From positions 126,965,346 through 127,029,345 of the forward strand of contig OX336388.2 of assembly GCA_946902985.2 (NCBI GenBank): 64,000 nucleotides of DNA, given 5' to 3'. Under the pieces are notes generated by a model. It was not told where the DNA came from and ran no database searches. It saw nothing but the letters and a program-made list of their open reading frames with translations. Within the stretch, counting starts at the first letter, position 1; every line of letters starts with the position of its first letter. A program made the position numbers and the translations under genes. Positions 54,250-64,000 of this stretch are shown piece after piece. The stretch is from Meconema thalassinum. Taxonomy: Eukaryota > Arthropoda > Insecta > Orthoptera > Tettigoniidae.

Positions 54250-54500
54250 GTAGACCATCTCGTGGCGCAGTGGCTAGCATTGTTGGCTGTCACCCACGAG
54301 GTACCGGGTTCGATCCCCGGCTCTGTCAAGAATTTAAAAGTCTTGGTATGGTCTGTTACGGGGTCTCCCAGCCTCGTGATACAAAATGGGAACCTGCCGG
54401 ATGCTATGGCGGGAGGAGGAGTGGAAAGGAACTGGCCACCCTACCACACGCAAACTCTGGCTCGGGATGCCTGATTAGTGATCCCTTCTAATTCAGGTTA
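54250..54500 (+). mobile_element. tRNA-derived SINE inside mariner
   Basis: Head ATCTCGTGGCGCAGTGGCTA, box B GGGTTCGATCCCCGGC. The body resembles SINE D in its GGGGTCTCCCAGCCTCGTG segment. Confidence 0.65.
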
Positions 54501-54589
54501 CCTACGTCCCTGGAGGGGATATGGCACTCTAAATAATATAACGTATTTAGCTTAGGTCCCGCCTGGCACCAGTAGCGTGGTAGCAGTGG

Positions 54590-54962
54590 CCACGGTGGGT
54601 GAGTGGTTATCGTGTCGGACTACCAACTCCAAGCTTGCAGGTTCGCTCCTGGCCATAGTAACTGATTTTTTTTTGAAAGGCGGCAAAAATCACGAAACGC
54701 ATGTCATACGTTGTTGGCATGTTAAAGAACCCATTTGAATTCAGTAGCGTGTTCATAATGGCAAAATTAATCTTGGGATTTTCCGCCAACACAAAAGTTC
54801 CTCCTTTCTCTACTAGAAAGCACTGTCATGGAGCTTAGATATCTAACCACCTTGACTTTCATAGCGCTCCAAAGAAAAAAAATATTCGACGACATGCAAG
54901 CTGCCCTCTGGGCGGCAATTAACAAAGCTTGCACCCGGCCACCGAGGCCATACGATATTATT
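54590..54962 (+). mobile_element. SINE family C inside mariner
   Basis: GGCCACGGTGGGTGAGTGGT head, GGTTCGCTCCTGGCC box B, GCTTGCACCCGGCCACCGAG end and (ATT)n. Confidence 0.7.
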
Positions 54963-55799
54963 ATTTTTAGTGGCCCGAAATGGCGGCTCTTATTCCTTCT
55001 CCCACCACGTGAGAAACACCGTGAAACACTGCGGAAATTACGACGTGTCATTCAAAACAAGAAGCTTGGAATGCTTACTGCCGGTGTTATGCTTCTCCAT
55101 GACAATGTTCTTCCACGGCTCGGCACACAACAACTGTTTTGCAAGAGTTCGGCTGGGAGGTGTTTCCTAATCCACCTTATAGTCCTGATCTTGCTCCCAG
55201 TGATTTGCATCTGTTCCTGCACCTCAAGAAATTCCTGTCCTCCGGGGAGCGTTTTCACACTGACGAAGAGCTGAAGACAACTTTTACACGCGGGCGGGAG
55301 AGTTCTATGACACAGGACTGCAAAAGTTGATACCACTCTATGACAAGTGTCTCAATTCGTTTGGTGTCTATGTTGATAAATAGCTGACACATTGCTGAAC
55401 CTGTTGCCAATAAAGCTTTGCATATAACTATGTTCTTTTTTTTTAAATAGGGAAACTTTACTTTCTGCGTGCGCCTCGTACATACACCTGACCGGCACGA
55501 AAAACGCAACACTTCAATTTCTTACAAAAATCTAAATTAATTTTTAATTTATGACACTTTTATGACACTAATCTACTATAAAATGATGAAATATTGTAGT
55601 ACTGTCGCATGTAGGTGTCTAACAATGAAAAAAAAAAGACGATTATAAACAAATTTAACAAATTAAGCCAGTGATGCACACTTCAAGGAAAGAGCGCTAT
55701 AAGAGCGGGAAATTTTGAGTAAGCTCATAAAGGTAATGCACTTCTGTTTTGATTTTATACACTTCACCCTTTACTTCACAGACCTCGGAGATGATCTCT

Positions 55800-56526
55800 G
55801 AGACCTCTGTTCGCATCATCAAAAGCGTGTATTGCCACCTCTTGTACCACTGACGGCATTCAACCTCTCAGGGATGCTCCTGATTATGCTCTAATGTCCT
55901 GTTAAGGAATCATCTCCCAAGCTTCCAGGAAGGCATTCCGTAGGTGCTCCAGGGTCTCTGGATAGCGCTGACGGGCTCCTCTCCCCAGCCGGTCTCAAAC
56001 GTGCTCAATAGGATTCATATCAGGCCTTCGAGCAGGCCAAGCCAAAGCATGAATCCCTGCTTTATCCAAGAACTCTCGCAACGTGTAGGCGTGCATTGTC
56101 TTGCATTAGTGTGAAATCATCACCAATAAATGGAGTGAAAGGCACAACATGCTCCAGAAAGATTTCCTCCACATACCAATGTCCGGTAAGGCTCCCATTC
56201 TCCACGAAGACCAAATCCGTCCTTTCAGCCATATTGATTCCTGCCCACACCATCACAGAATCACTCTGAAAAGGCGTCCTGGATGAGAATGTGCAAGGGG
56301 AATACCTTTCCCCTGGCCTTCTCCAGACCCTCTCTCTTCAGTCAGGTGATCGGAGGCCAAATCATGACTCATCGGTGAACAACACTAGTTCCCATTGTTG
56401 TACTGTCCTGCCATGATGTTCCCTTGCGAAAAGTAGTTGAGCTGTGCGATGTGCTCTGGTGCGTTCTGGGCCTGTAACTGGTCTTATGGATTGAACATTG
56501 GTTTCTTCCAATCTTCTTCGGACGGT
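55800..56526 (-). pseudogene. Tc1-like transposase, broken
   Basis: In order on the minus strand: ERTVRRRLEETNVQ, RAHRTAQLLFAREH, LVLFTDES (first catalytic Asp), VMVWAGINMAERTDLVFVEN, LMQDNARLHVARV (second Asp), then LARRPDMNPIEHV-like words near 56010. The start of the gene lies beyond the hAT insertion, with RP(G/R)-type words at 58335-58620. Several frameshifts; dead. Confidence 0.75.
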
Positions 56527-56534
56527 TCTCTCAC

Positions 56535-58323
56535 CAGTGGCGGCTGGTGATTTTTCACTTGGTGGTGCCAGCATATTCAAAATTTGCAATAAAATCATTC
56601 AAAGTTGCAGGTACGGATAGTGCATATTTTATGCAATAAGTTATATGTTTAACATTATTTAACTGTGCTATTGTAGAAGACGTTTTTAATTGAAGTGTCA
56701 GCTGAAGTGAATTGATAAATTGCATAACTACTACAAATATTTTAGTCTCTGGATTTTTCGCCAAAACAAAAGTTCCTCCTTTCTCTACTAGAAAGCGCTA
56801 AAGTGTCAAGGAGCTTAGATATCTAACCTCCTTGACTTTCATGGCCCTCCAAGGAACAACAAAAATTCGACAAGCAAGCTGCCCTTTGGGTGTCAAACAA
56901 CAACGCTTGCACCTGGCACCGAGGCCATACGATATTATATCATACACATATTTTGATCTATATGCATTTTAAATAAAAACCACTTTTAAGAATTATAATT
57001 GAACAAACCTCTCAGAAAAATAATTTGAAGAAAACAACATATGCTAGGCCTACTCATCAAAAATATTTGTTCCAAAACCTCGATCGACACCTTCATTTGA
57101 ATTAATAAGAGCGGTCCTATCGCTAAATGGAGATTGTAACAACTCACTTATTTTATTCATTGTTACACTTCCGAAAGGTGACACAGAGCTCATTGAGATT
57201 CCTACGGCTTCGTACGTTGCGCTCGAGCTATGCGATCTTCAAACATGAAACAAATCAAATTTTATTAAGGAACCTAGCTTGCATGTATCGATTCAAAAAG
57301 CACACTTATTAGATTAAAACGGTGTTTATATGGTCAATGCCGCATGATGCTATGCAAGTTTATGTAACATGTCTATATAGGAAAAAAACAAGCATGGCTA
57401 TTGCTAACACACATGTGACCACAGCCTCTTTGTCGAAATTTCAGTTGCTGTCTCAAAATAAATAGGTGAGATGAAATGAACACGATGACCTACCTCTAAG
57501 ACAACCTTACTTATCGTACATACGGATTGATTGGAAAGGATATCCCCTGCATCTAATATAAATGAACACAAAAGCTATTTAACGACGGACACTATTCATA
57601 CACATTTGCAGTCAAACTTGAGAATTTGTGTTTACGCTTGGGACGTGAAACTGTGCCGCCAAATTAAATTAACGAAACACAGTAAAACTCGTTGAAAAAT
57701 TCCGAATTTTTACATTACAAAGAGAGAACAAATAATCCCCGTCATCAATATGAGCCTAAAAAAGTTGCTAAATGTCAAACAATAAAGAACTAAAACTATT
57801 TTGTGGTTTGAATTTATTTAATAGTCAAGACACAGTGATATATCGTCAAGCTGGTACCACTGGAGGTGTACTGCCATATGCTGTACTCTAGTGGTTGAAA
57901 GATAAAGCAGTTCAGCAGTTCTAACGTGTATGTAATGTGTGCTTGTACCTGTGACGTGCTGCTATCTCGTGGATAGAATTGAAGCTCCGCGTCACGAGGC
58001 CGTTGGCTCTACCTCAGGGTAATATGCGTCTCAACACAACACAAACAAACTCAAGCCAAACTAGTCCTTATTGCAGTACAGTGTCTGATGCGGTCTGATG
58101 TTCGAAGGTAGTGCCGGTTGGCTCTGGCTCAGTAATTCAATAAAGCGCCACCAGAACGCATGTCAGTTTGCGCGCTCGTTCAAATAAATGCTGAATATGT
58201 ATACAATTTCCTCAAAATGTAAATGTAATATAAACTGTTCTTGAGAGGGAAAAGTCACATATTCTCTCTTCATTACACTGGTGGTGCCATGGCACACGGG
58301 CACCACCTCAGGAGCCGCCCCTG
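56535..58323. mobile_element. hAT-type non-autonomous element
   Basis: 1789 bp from CAGTGGCGGCTGGTG to CAGGAGCCGCCCCTG. Perfect 8-bp duplication TCTCTCAC (56527-56534 and 58324-58331). The related uninterrupted Tc1 sequence at 59095-59106 gives the empty site with one TCTCAC. Contains a SINE C fragment at 56745-56935 and no transposase. Confidence 0.88.
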
Positions 58324-59488
58324 TCTCTCACTAGCATCGACCCCTCGAACATGGTAGAGTCGATTTCGTGCATCAATGGCGGTGGTGTGACGGTCATGGA
58401 TAACTTGAAGTTGTAAGAAGCGGTCATCTCTCTCCGATGTTGCTTTTCTCAGGCCTGTTCCTGGTCTCCTTGCATAGCCTCCAGTTTACCTGTACCTTCG
58501 TACGGTTCTGGAAATCGTGGAAGCTGTAGTCCTCAACACTTCTGCAACGTAATGCATGCTGCGACCATCTTCCAGCAAACCAACAGCTTTTGCAGCTTGT
58601 TCGGGGCTTAAGGGCATGTTGGCTCCAGAAAGCTAATTATGACAATCACAGAAAGATCCTACGAACACATGTGATTGTAAAGGGAATAATTCAAAGTACA
58701 ACAATAAGCGCTATAAAAGCGGGAACACATTATGGCTTACATCCAGTGATGTGTTTTCCTGGTTGCGCGGGAAAAAACAATTGAGGCTAGTGCAATCAAC
58801 AATCAGCACTTCATTGTTTGCTCGCAAAACAACGCCAATAACATACCCCGTCTAAAAACATAGGTTGAAGTGCTTCACTTTGATTAAATAGATAATTACA
58901 CAATTATTACACATCATTTATTGTGTGTTGCGTTTTTCGTGCCGGTCAGTGTATTTTTCCATATTTCTGTCATTGACACCTATTTATTTGTAAAATAAAT
59001 ACATTGACGGCAAAAAAAAACAATCACTTGAAAATTTCAACACTGTAACTGGTCTTATGGATTGAACATTGGTTTCTTCCAATCTTCTTCGGACGGTTCT
59101 CTCACTAGCATCGACCCCTCGAACATGGTAGAGTCGATGTCAATGAATCGCTATTGTTAAGTGAAACAATGACATGTAGAATGGTAATACATCCAGGAAA
59201 CCTTACTTCTATGCTATAAACGCCTTTTCAGAGTGATTCTGTTTATAGCATGGAAGTAAGGTTAATTGGTTTCCTAAAAGGTTGCACCTTTTAGTGGCAT
59301 ATGTCATATCTCTTCCTGCTCTGTATGAATTTGATATCCTATTTCGACCTGTCTTTATCATATTGTAACAATATAATTTAATAATTGTAAATTTACAGGT
59401 TAAACAATGAGTAGGAAGTGTAAGGAATTTCATAAAATGTGTACAGATATGAATTTTGTAAAATGTGTGTATTTGTAACGATTTAATA

Positions 59489-59489
<1 letters not shown>

Positions 59490-59516
<27 letters not shown>
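59490..59516 (+). repeat. (TAA)n microsatellite
   Basis: Nine uninterrupted AAT triplets, between the hairpin and the fold-back element. Confidence 0.85.
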
Positions 59517-59517
<1 letters not shown>

Positions 59518-59519
<2 letters not shown>

Positions 59520-59840
59520 CATGTCATTGTTTCACTTAACAATAGCGATTCTTTGACACGGTGCTGTTTCCCGCGGAAAGATGTGTTCGCCATCGCTATC
59601 GTCAACAATGGAATGTGTTATTCTTTCCTTTTGCCACCTGTTGGCATAGGAAAATATCAATACAGCCATATACTCAGTTGTTCTTGTGCAATTCAGAAAC
59701 GAATATGCGCTTGGGGCCTGAAATTGTTGCCAGGACAGTGGCTCTGATCGAAAATGGTGGCGCGCACATCTTTCCGCGGGAAACAGCATCAATGTCAACG
59801 AATCGCTATTGTTAAGTGAAACAATGACATGTAGAATGGT
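59518..59840. mobile_element. fold-back element with ~70-bp arms
   Basis: The left arm (ACATGTCATTGTTTCACTTA, then TGCTGTTTCCCGCGGAAAGA to 59585) is mirrored at 59764-59840. The core TIR at 59562-59585/59764-59788 is perfect. A third copy of the outer arm lies at about 59137-59180 in direct orientation with the right arm. Confidence 0.75.
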
Positions 59841-60001
59841 AATATATCCAGGAAATCTTACTTCCATGCTATAAACAGTAAGTTATTTACTAGGCCTAGA
59901 GCGTTCATATTTATGATTTAAATGAAAGTAATGTTGAATTTTTTCAAGTGATCTGTTTTTTTTGCCGGTCAGTGTATTTTCCATATTTAATGAGTTTTAT
60001 G

Positions 60002-60275
60002 GCCGGCCCCGTGGTGTTGGGGTAGCGTGCCTGCCTCTCACCCAGAGGCCCCGGGTTCGATTCCCGGCTCCGTCAGGGATTTTAGAAACTGGAACGGGGT
60101 GCACTCAGCCTCGTGAGGACAATTAAGTAGCTGTCTGGCAGTGAAGCAGTGTCCCGGTCACGAAAACCGAGATTAACGGCTGAGGGAACCCGATGCGCCG
60201 ACCACGCGTCACCCCAATATCTGCAGGCCAAATGGCTGGGCAGCGCACAGTGGGTCCAAATCGAAATCTAGGGGG
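60002..60275 (+). mobile_element. tRNA-derived SINE, family H
   Basis: Head GGCCGGCCCCGTGGTGTTGG and box B CCGGGTTCGATTCCCGGC, body with GGGTGCACTCAGCCTCGTGA and CGCCGACCACGCGTCACCCC. Confidence 0.7.
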
Positions 60276-61759
60276 ACAGAATTATTTTTACGTTTTAATC
60301 ATGAATTTAGAGTGAAAGCAACGTATATAATTTGTTTACTTCATAATAAACATCAGTTAAGACCTTCTTTAAGCAACGTCTACACATGCAAGAAATTGTC
60401 TATGACTAGGAGTTGGATAGAGCATTCAGTTATCTCTTCAGAACAATTTTCTATCCCTAATTTACTTTTAACAAAGTCACAAAGTTCCACCTTTGACATA
60501 ATCGTCGAACCCAGTGCTTCAAACAGTTTTAAACGCGTGAGAACTGGTTGCGCGGCATCTTCTAAAACGTAAAATAACTAAGTAAGTTGCACAAAGATGC
60601 AAAAAATCTTATAACAGGCGTAAACTACAAGACTTTATCTACATTTTAACATTAAGTAGAAAGTGACGCGCGACATACTAAAAATCTATGTGAAAATATA
60701 ATTTTAAAAGTAATAGTTAAATATTATATAATGCAAATATAGCTAAAATTACGTAACAATTACGCCCATTAATAACTGAAACACGTTACAAAGATCATAC
60801 CTTAAGCTGCATTTTCCATCTTAAAGCATCACACTAACCACACGAAGACAACCAAACCACAGCCATATTATATTCACCCTCCAATTCAGACTGATCGAAC
60901 AGTGGTGACAGATTTACACTAAGATGCGTTTATATCCCAGAATAGTGAGCGGCAATTATATGAGAATGCTGTAGAAGTAATACATTTTGATTTTTTAATT
61001 ATGAAAATAAATAATTTTGTCCTCCTAGATTTTGATTTTGACCCACTGTGAAGCGGTTGCTCTTTATGGGCTGTAGTGCCAGGGGTTATTATTATTTTAA
61101 TATGTATATATTTTATTCTTAGGAGTAAAAATATAAAGAATTGTCGTTTTCAGTGACAGAAAATATGGCAACACTGGACAAGTTTAGTTATGTACATTTT
61201 TTCTTTCTTTTTGAGCAAAGAACGATTTCTAAAGTATGTGGCTGTAACAATATCAATCATCCCTTAAGGACACTGGGTTGTGACAATGGCTTAGTTTACA
61301 AAATTAAAAGTGCAAAAATTAAAATCACATTTCTGTTATTTCCGTTTGGTCAATGGTTGTTAAATTTACACTAAAAACATATTTAACCTTTGTAAGCCAC
61401 TTGCTAACAATAAATATGAAATATTATTGTCTGATATTTTATAGGGTGTTGATAAACCAGGTGACAGAAACCAATCCCGCATGTTATGGAACTGATTAAA
61501 AGAGTCTCCTATGTAGTTTTTGGACCCTAAATGGCGGGCGCTGGATGGAGGGCCATCTTGTGGTGTTTGGACTCTTGTGACAAAAGACTGTGGTCTGTGG
61601 CAGTTGTTCATTGTTGTACCTATGTTTGGATATGTCTGTTGTATTGACGTCAGAAAAGTTGGATGGCGCAGCCAGCCATGCGGTAAATGTTGAAGCTGAA
61701 ACATAGTGACTGGTGAGGTTTATTTAAATGGTGAAGCATTGACGTCGTGATGCTAACAG
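60276..61759. other. unassigned A/T-rich sequence
   Basis: No gene is seen. Frames of 60-112 codons exist on both strands (60312-60572, 61366-61704), but their composition is not convincing. Confidence 0.3.
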
Positions 61760-61962
61760 AAAGGAAATTGTCAAATTCGAGGAGGTACTGCTCTGTATAC
61801 GGTTGCAAATAGTATAAAACGGGTACGAAATCTCTTCACTACTTTCCTGTACAAAAAGTTCAGAGAGAAAGATGGGCTTCGGCGCTGTCAATTGGAAAAC
61901 GTGTTACACGTTACATGACAGTGTGCAGTCTGCATTTTTGTGAAGACGACTTCTTTCCACAG
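61760..61962 (+). pseudogene. THAP-domain exon with a stop
   Basis: The plus frame codes RYCSVYGCK, a TAG, then KSLHYFPVQK, REKWASAL and YMTVCSLHFCEDDFFP. It has both halves of a THAP finger (C-x4-C, then C-x2-H), followed by a GTAAGT donor at about 61963. The in-frame TAG after CK kills it unless bypassed. It resembles the start of a different THAP fragment at 22531. Confidence 0.6.
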
Positions 61963-62993
61963 CGTAAGTACCGGTACTGTTGATTGTACTGTTGATTATT
62001 GATAGTTATTGTCTCTAATTTGTATTCACAAGGATTTAGCTACATCAAAAATACTGATAAACTTGTAGCCTAATGCTCCTGTGCAGTACATAGAATGAAA
62101 TCCGCTCTTTGCAAACTTGCTTTCCTCACGTGTTCCTTATTTATTTTAGGGGTTCTTCCGATTGACAATAGCCGAATGGTTAGAAAACTTAAGAAAAATG
62201 CTGTTCCTAGCCTTAATTTGCCAGAGAATTTATATTCTTGCCTTTGAACAGCAAGTATGAAGGTCAATATTTGAAATATTGAAGTACCGTATGATTTGGC
62301 TTAGATTGTGTTTTTGGCTATGATCTTCTTACTGTTGAATTTAATTAATTAATGTGTAAAATCTAAGTTTTAAGTACCGGTTTGGTGACTCATCATCCCA
62401 GGCATGCCGGTAACACCTATACTACTTAGGCAGATAGGTCACTTAGCCGTAATTTGGAAGTAATAGTGATGTTAAGTATACATATGCGGTAATGTAGCAG
62501 GAGACCTGATCGGCCTAGGCTATTGTAAATTTAATTAGTTCTCATTTCAGAGTTTTTCAGTTTTGAGTGTGAATAGTTGGTTTGAAAGTTGTACAACAGT
62601 AAGGAGAGTATGTTTTGTTTTAATTGGTATTATGGTTTATGTCGAGCTGAGGAGTGAATTTGATTTGGCTTAACGTGTAGTTTTTGATCTGTTCCGTTTG
62701 CTTATGACAAGTTCAAATGGAGACTCCAGCTTTGTTAAATATGTGTATTTTAAATATTTCATTAAATATATTGATAAAGAGGATGCCTCCATTTTAACTT
62801 GCCTATGGCAAGAGATAAATAAATTTATATTCTTGCCTTTGAACAGCAAGTATGTAGGTCAATATTTGCTATATTGAAGTACGACTTGAGCATCCCAAGT
62901 AACGCTTCTTTGAACCCAAAACATTCATGCAAATTCAGGGTTGTTGGATTCAATTTATTATCAACGAGTCGTCCTTTGTGTTATGTGAGATAT
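61963..62993. other. non-coding with a 59-bp direct repeat
   Basis: TATATTCTTGCCTTTGAACA starts a 59-bp sequence at 62229 that recurs at 62825 with three changes. No gene is seen. Confidence 0.5.
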
Positions 62994-63799
62994 TGTTACG
63001 GCTGTGAGTTTGTTTCATCGCTCGCCGCATGAGTCACAACTGCCCCCGGGCTGGGCTGTGCTCTGCCTCAGTGTATTGCGTGCGCCTTATGCAACAGGAC
63101 TACTAGGATAAAGGGATGGTCCAGAATATTCGTGACTCAGCCAGTGATGGAAACCTCGAGAAGCCGTGAACCCTGGATGGGTCTAGAAGCATTTATTGAG
63201 TCACCGGCCTGCTATATAAGAGCGACCTGTCAAGCAGTGTGTGTGTTTTTTTTTTCGAACTAGTGCGAGCGTTTATCCTGAGCGACAGAAGTGTGGTGAC
63301 TTGCGAAACCCCTAGTGAAGCCGATTCTCTTGACAGCGAGCGAGTGAGAAGCATACAGGGGACTGCCTTTGTTTTGAGCCAGTGTGATTTCACTGAGCGA
63401 CTGAGGTATTGTGGCGAAGTGTCGTGCGAGTTACGAAATCCAGTGACATTGTTTCCCAGCTCGTGGACAGCGAAGCAGCGTGTAGCAGGTTATCGTAAGT
63501 AACTGTAGTTTGTGTACATAAGGAAGAGGTGCAAGTAGTTTCTGTCAAGGCCACCGGACTCATTAGGACGGATTAACTTCTGTGGTTTGTTGACAAGTGA
63601 AAGGAGGCAAGAGCTCTTCATAAGGAAGAGACTTGAGGAAACTGGAGTAAGGTTCTAATTGCTTGTATTTGCTGATGAGTAGTGTATCTTTCTGGCCGCA
63701 ATAAAGTTAATTATTTCTTTAAAGGAACAATCTGTGTTGTGCTTCAACCCACCGTAATCCAGTTAACAAAAGTGTCACTAGGGGGGGTGCAACGTAACA
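62994..63799 (+). repeat. 5' LTR of a Ty3/gypsy-like element
   Basis: About 806 bp, TGTTACG at the start and its mirror CGTAACA at the end. TATATAAG at 63213-63220 is a good TATA box and AATAAA at 63700-63705 a polyadenylation signal, giving U3-R-U5 order. The other LTR lies outside the window. Confidence 0.8.
63213..63220 (+). promoter_or_regulatory. TATA box of the gypsy-like LTR
   Basis: TATATAAG in a GC-richer setting, about 220 bp into the LTR and about 490 bp before the poly(A) signal. Confidence 0.6.
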
Positions 63800-63801
63800 A
63801 C

Positions 63802-63819
63802 TGGTGTCAGAAGCCGGAT
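63802..63819 (+). promoter_or_regulatory. tRNA-Leu-type primer-binding site
   Basis: TGGTGTCAGAAGCCGGAT starts two bases after the LTR. The TGGTGTCAGAAG core is the one used by insect elements primed by tRNA-Leu. Confidence 0.75.
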
Positions 63820-63905
63820 TACGAACTCAAACACAAGCACAACACCTGACGGTCCTGGTTTCAAAACCCGAGCAGGTCATTTTTTTAAAATTTTCCTGTG
63901 AGTGC

Positions 63906-64000
63906 ATGCCCTTTACAAGACAAACATCTAAAGTGGAAGCGCAATTTGCAGCATTGCTAGAAAAGTTAAGAGGCATGGAAGCCAAGATGGAAGACGGCCA
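63906..64000 (+). CDS. gag start of the gypsy-like element (partial)
   Basis: First ATG after the primer site; 31 codons are open to the window end: MPFTRQTSKVEAQFAALLEK then LRGMEAKMEDG. The heptad-like start and the MEAKMED words are typical of gag coiled coils of this group. The product and the rest of the element cannot be judged here. Confidence 0.65.
   Translation, partial: MPFTRQTSKVEAQFAALLEKLRGMEAKMEDG

Larger units (their letters stand above)
54199..55479 (+). mobile_element. decayed mariner with two SINE insertions
   Basis: TIRs ACGAGGCGCGTCCAGAAAGT (54200) and, mirrored, ACGAGGCGCACGCAGAAAGT (55478), next to TA. Broken plus frames code LLHDNVLPRLG, FGWEVFPNPPYSPDLAPSDL and HLKKFLSSGERFHTDEELK. 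A tRNA-like SINE (about 54250-54500) and SINE C (about 54590-54962) replaced the N-terminal half. Confidence 0.8.
55485..58951 (-). mobile_element. Tc1-like transposon split by a hAT element
   Basis: TIRs CACCTGACCGGCACGAAAAA and CGTTTTTCGTGCCGGTCAGTG, each next to TA. Minus-strand transposase pieces lie at 56362-56526, 56062-56256 and about 58335-58620. It abuts the mariner on its left. Confidence 0.85.
58952..60001. mobile_element. Tc1-derived non-autonomous element with fold-back core
   Basis: Ends TTGACGGCAAAAAAAAACAA (near 59004) and, mirrored, CTGACCGGCAAAAAAAACAG (near 59974). It keeps a 90-bp piece of the Tc1 transposase region (about 59046-59136). Inside are a hairpin at 59198-59261 (arms AACCTTACTTCTATGCTATA) and the inverted-repeat element 59518-59840. 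Confidence 0.65.

Noticed and set aside
59532..59867. 111-codon minus-strand frame
   Set aside because: Runs across a fold-back element and its palindromic arms; not a plausible gene.
60003..60076. tRNA gene with a good T-arm
   Set aside because: The head leads into a SINE body; it is a family member rather than a stand-alone tRNA.

Overview
This window looks like a piece of a large, repeat-swollen insect nuclear genome, probably a polyneopteran and perhaps an orthopteran. That placement is inference. It rests on a split host gene with AATAAA polyadenylation, several tRNA-derived SINE families with clean target-site duplications (TSDs), CR1/RTE/Penelope/BEL/Ty3 retroelements and Tc1-mariner/hAT DNA elements. 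Nothing bacterial is present: no operons and no ribosome-binding sites. Almost every long open frame is a transposon piece. The only good host gene is a minus-strand gene with at least three phase-0 exons (27798-27884, 11926-12045, 8239-9783). Its last exon encodes a Tyr/Ala/Asn/Asp repeat protein of unknown function.

Layout. 1-324 is unassigned. 325-8032 is a tandem array of about 2.2-2.5 kb units, each a 444-bp LTR-like block, a triplicated primer-binding-site-like leader and a coiled-coil, Glu/Lys-rich gag-like region. 8239-12045 holds two exons of the host gene with a SINE and a Penelope-like element (PLE) in the intron. 13145-21356 carries two decayed CR1/Jockey-type LINEs, the first with a 2A-like peptide. 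21357-29800 holds a gag fragment related to the array, a THAP fragment, RTE 3' ends, SINEs and MITEs. 29987-39483 is a four-level nest: a TIR element contains a hAT-like element, which contains a SINE, which contains a very young but internally deleted BEL/Pao retrotransposon. 39540-47120 is SINE, Tc1 and RTE debris. 48440-50258 is a fold-back mariner split by a LINE. 50259-53757 has two elements with matching termini, one carrying a THAP ORF. 54199-58951 is a decayed mariner abutting a Tc1 element that is itself split by a hAT element. 59000-60270 has fold-back and MITE structures and a SINE. 61760-61962 is a THAP pseudo-exon. 62994-64000 is the 5' LTR, tRNA-Leu-type primer site and first codons of a Ty3/gypsy-like element that runs off the window.

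How it fits together. The host gene's introns act as a landing zone, and the nesting gives a relative timeline: older DNA elements, then SINEs, then the BEL element, whose LTRs differ at one position in my by-eye comparison. The most unusual items are the LTR/leader/gag tandem array, the RNase H-integrase-deleted yet recently mobilised BEL element, the possible hammerhead motif at the PLE end, and the repeat-rich secreted- or structural-looking host protein.
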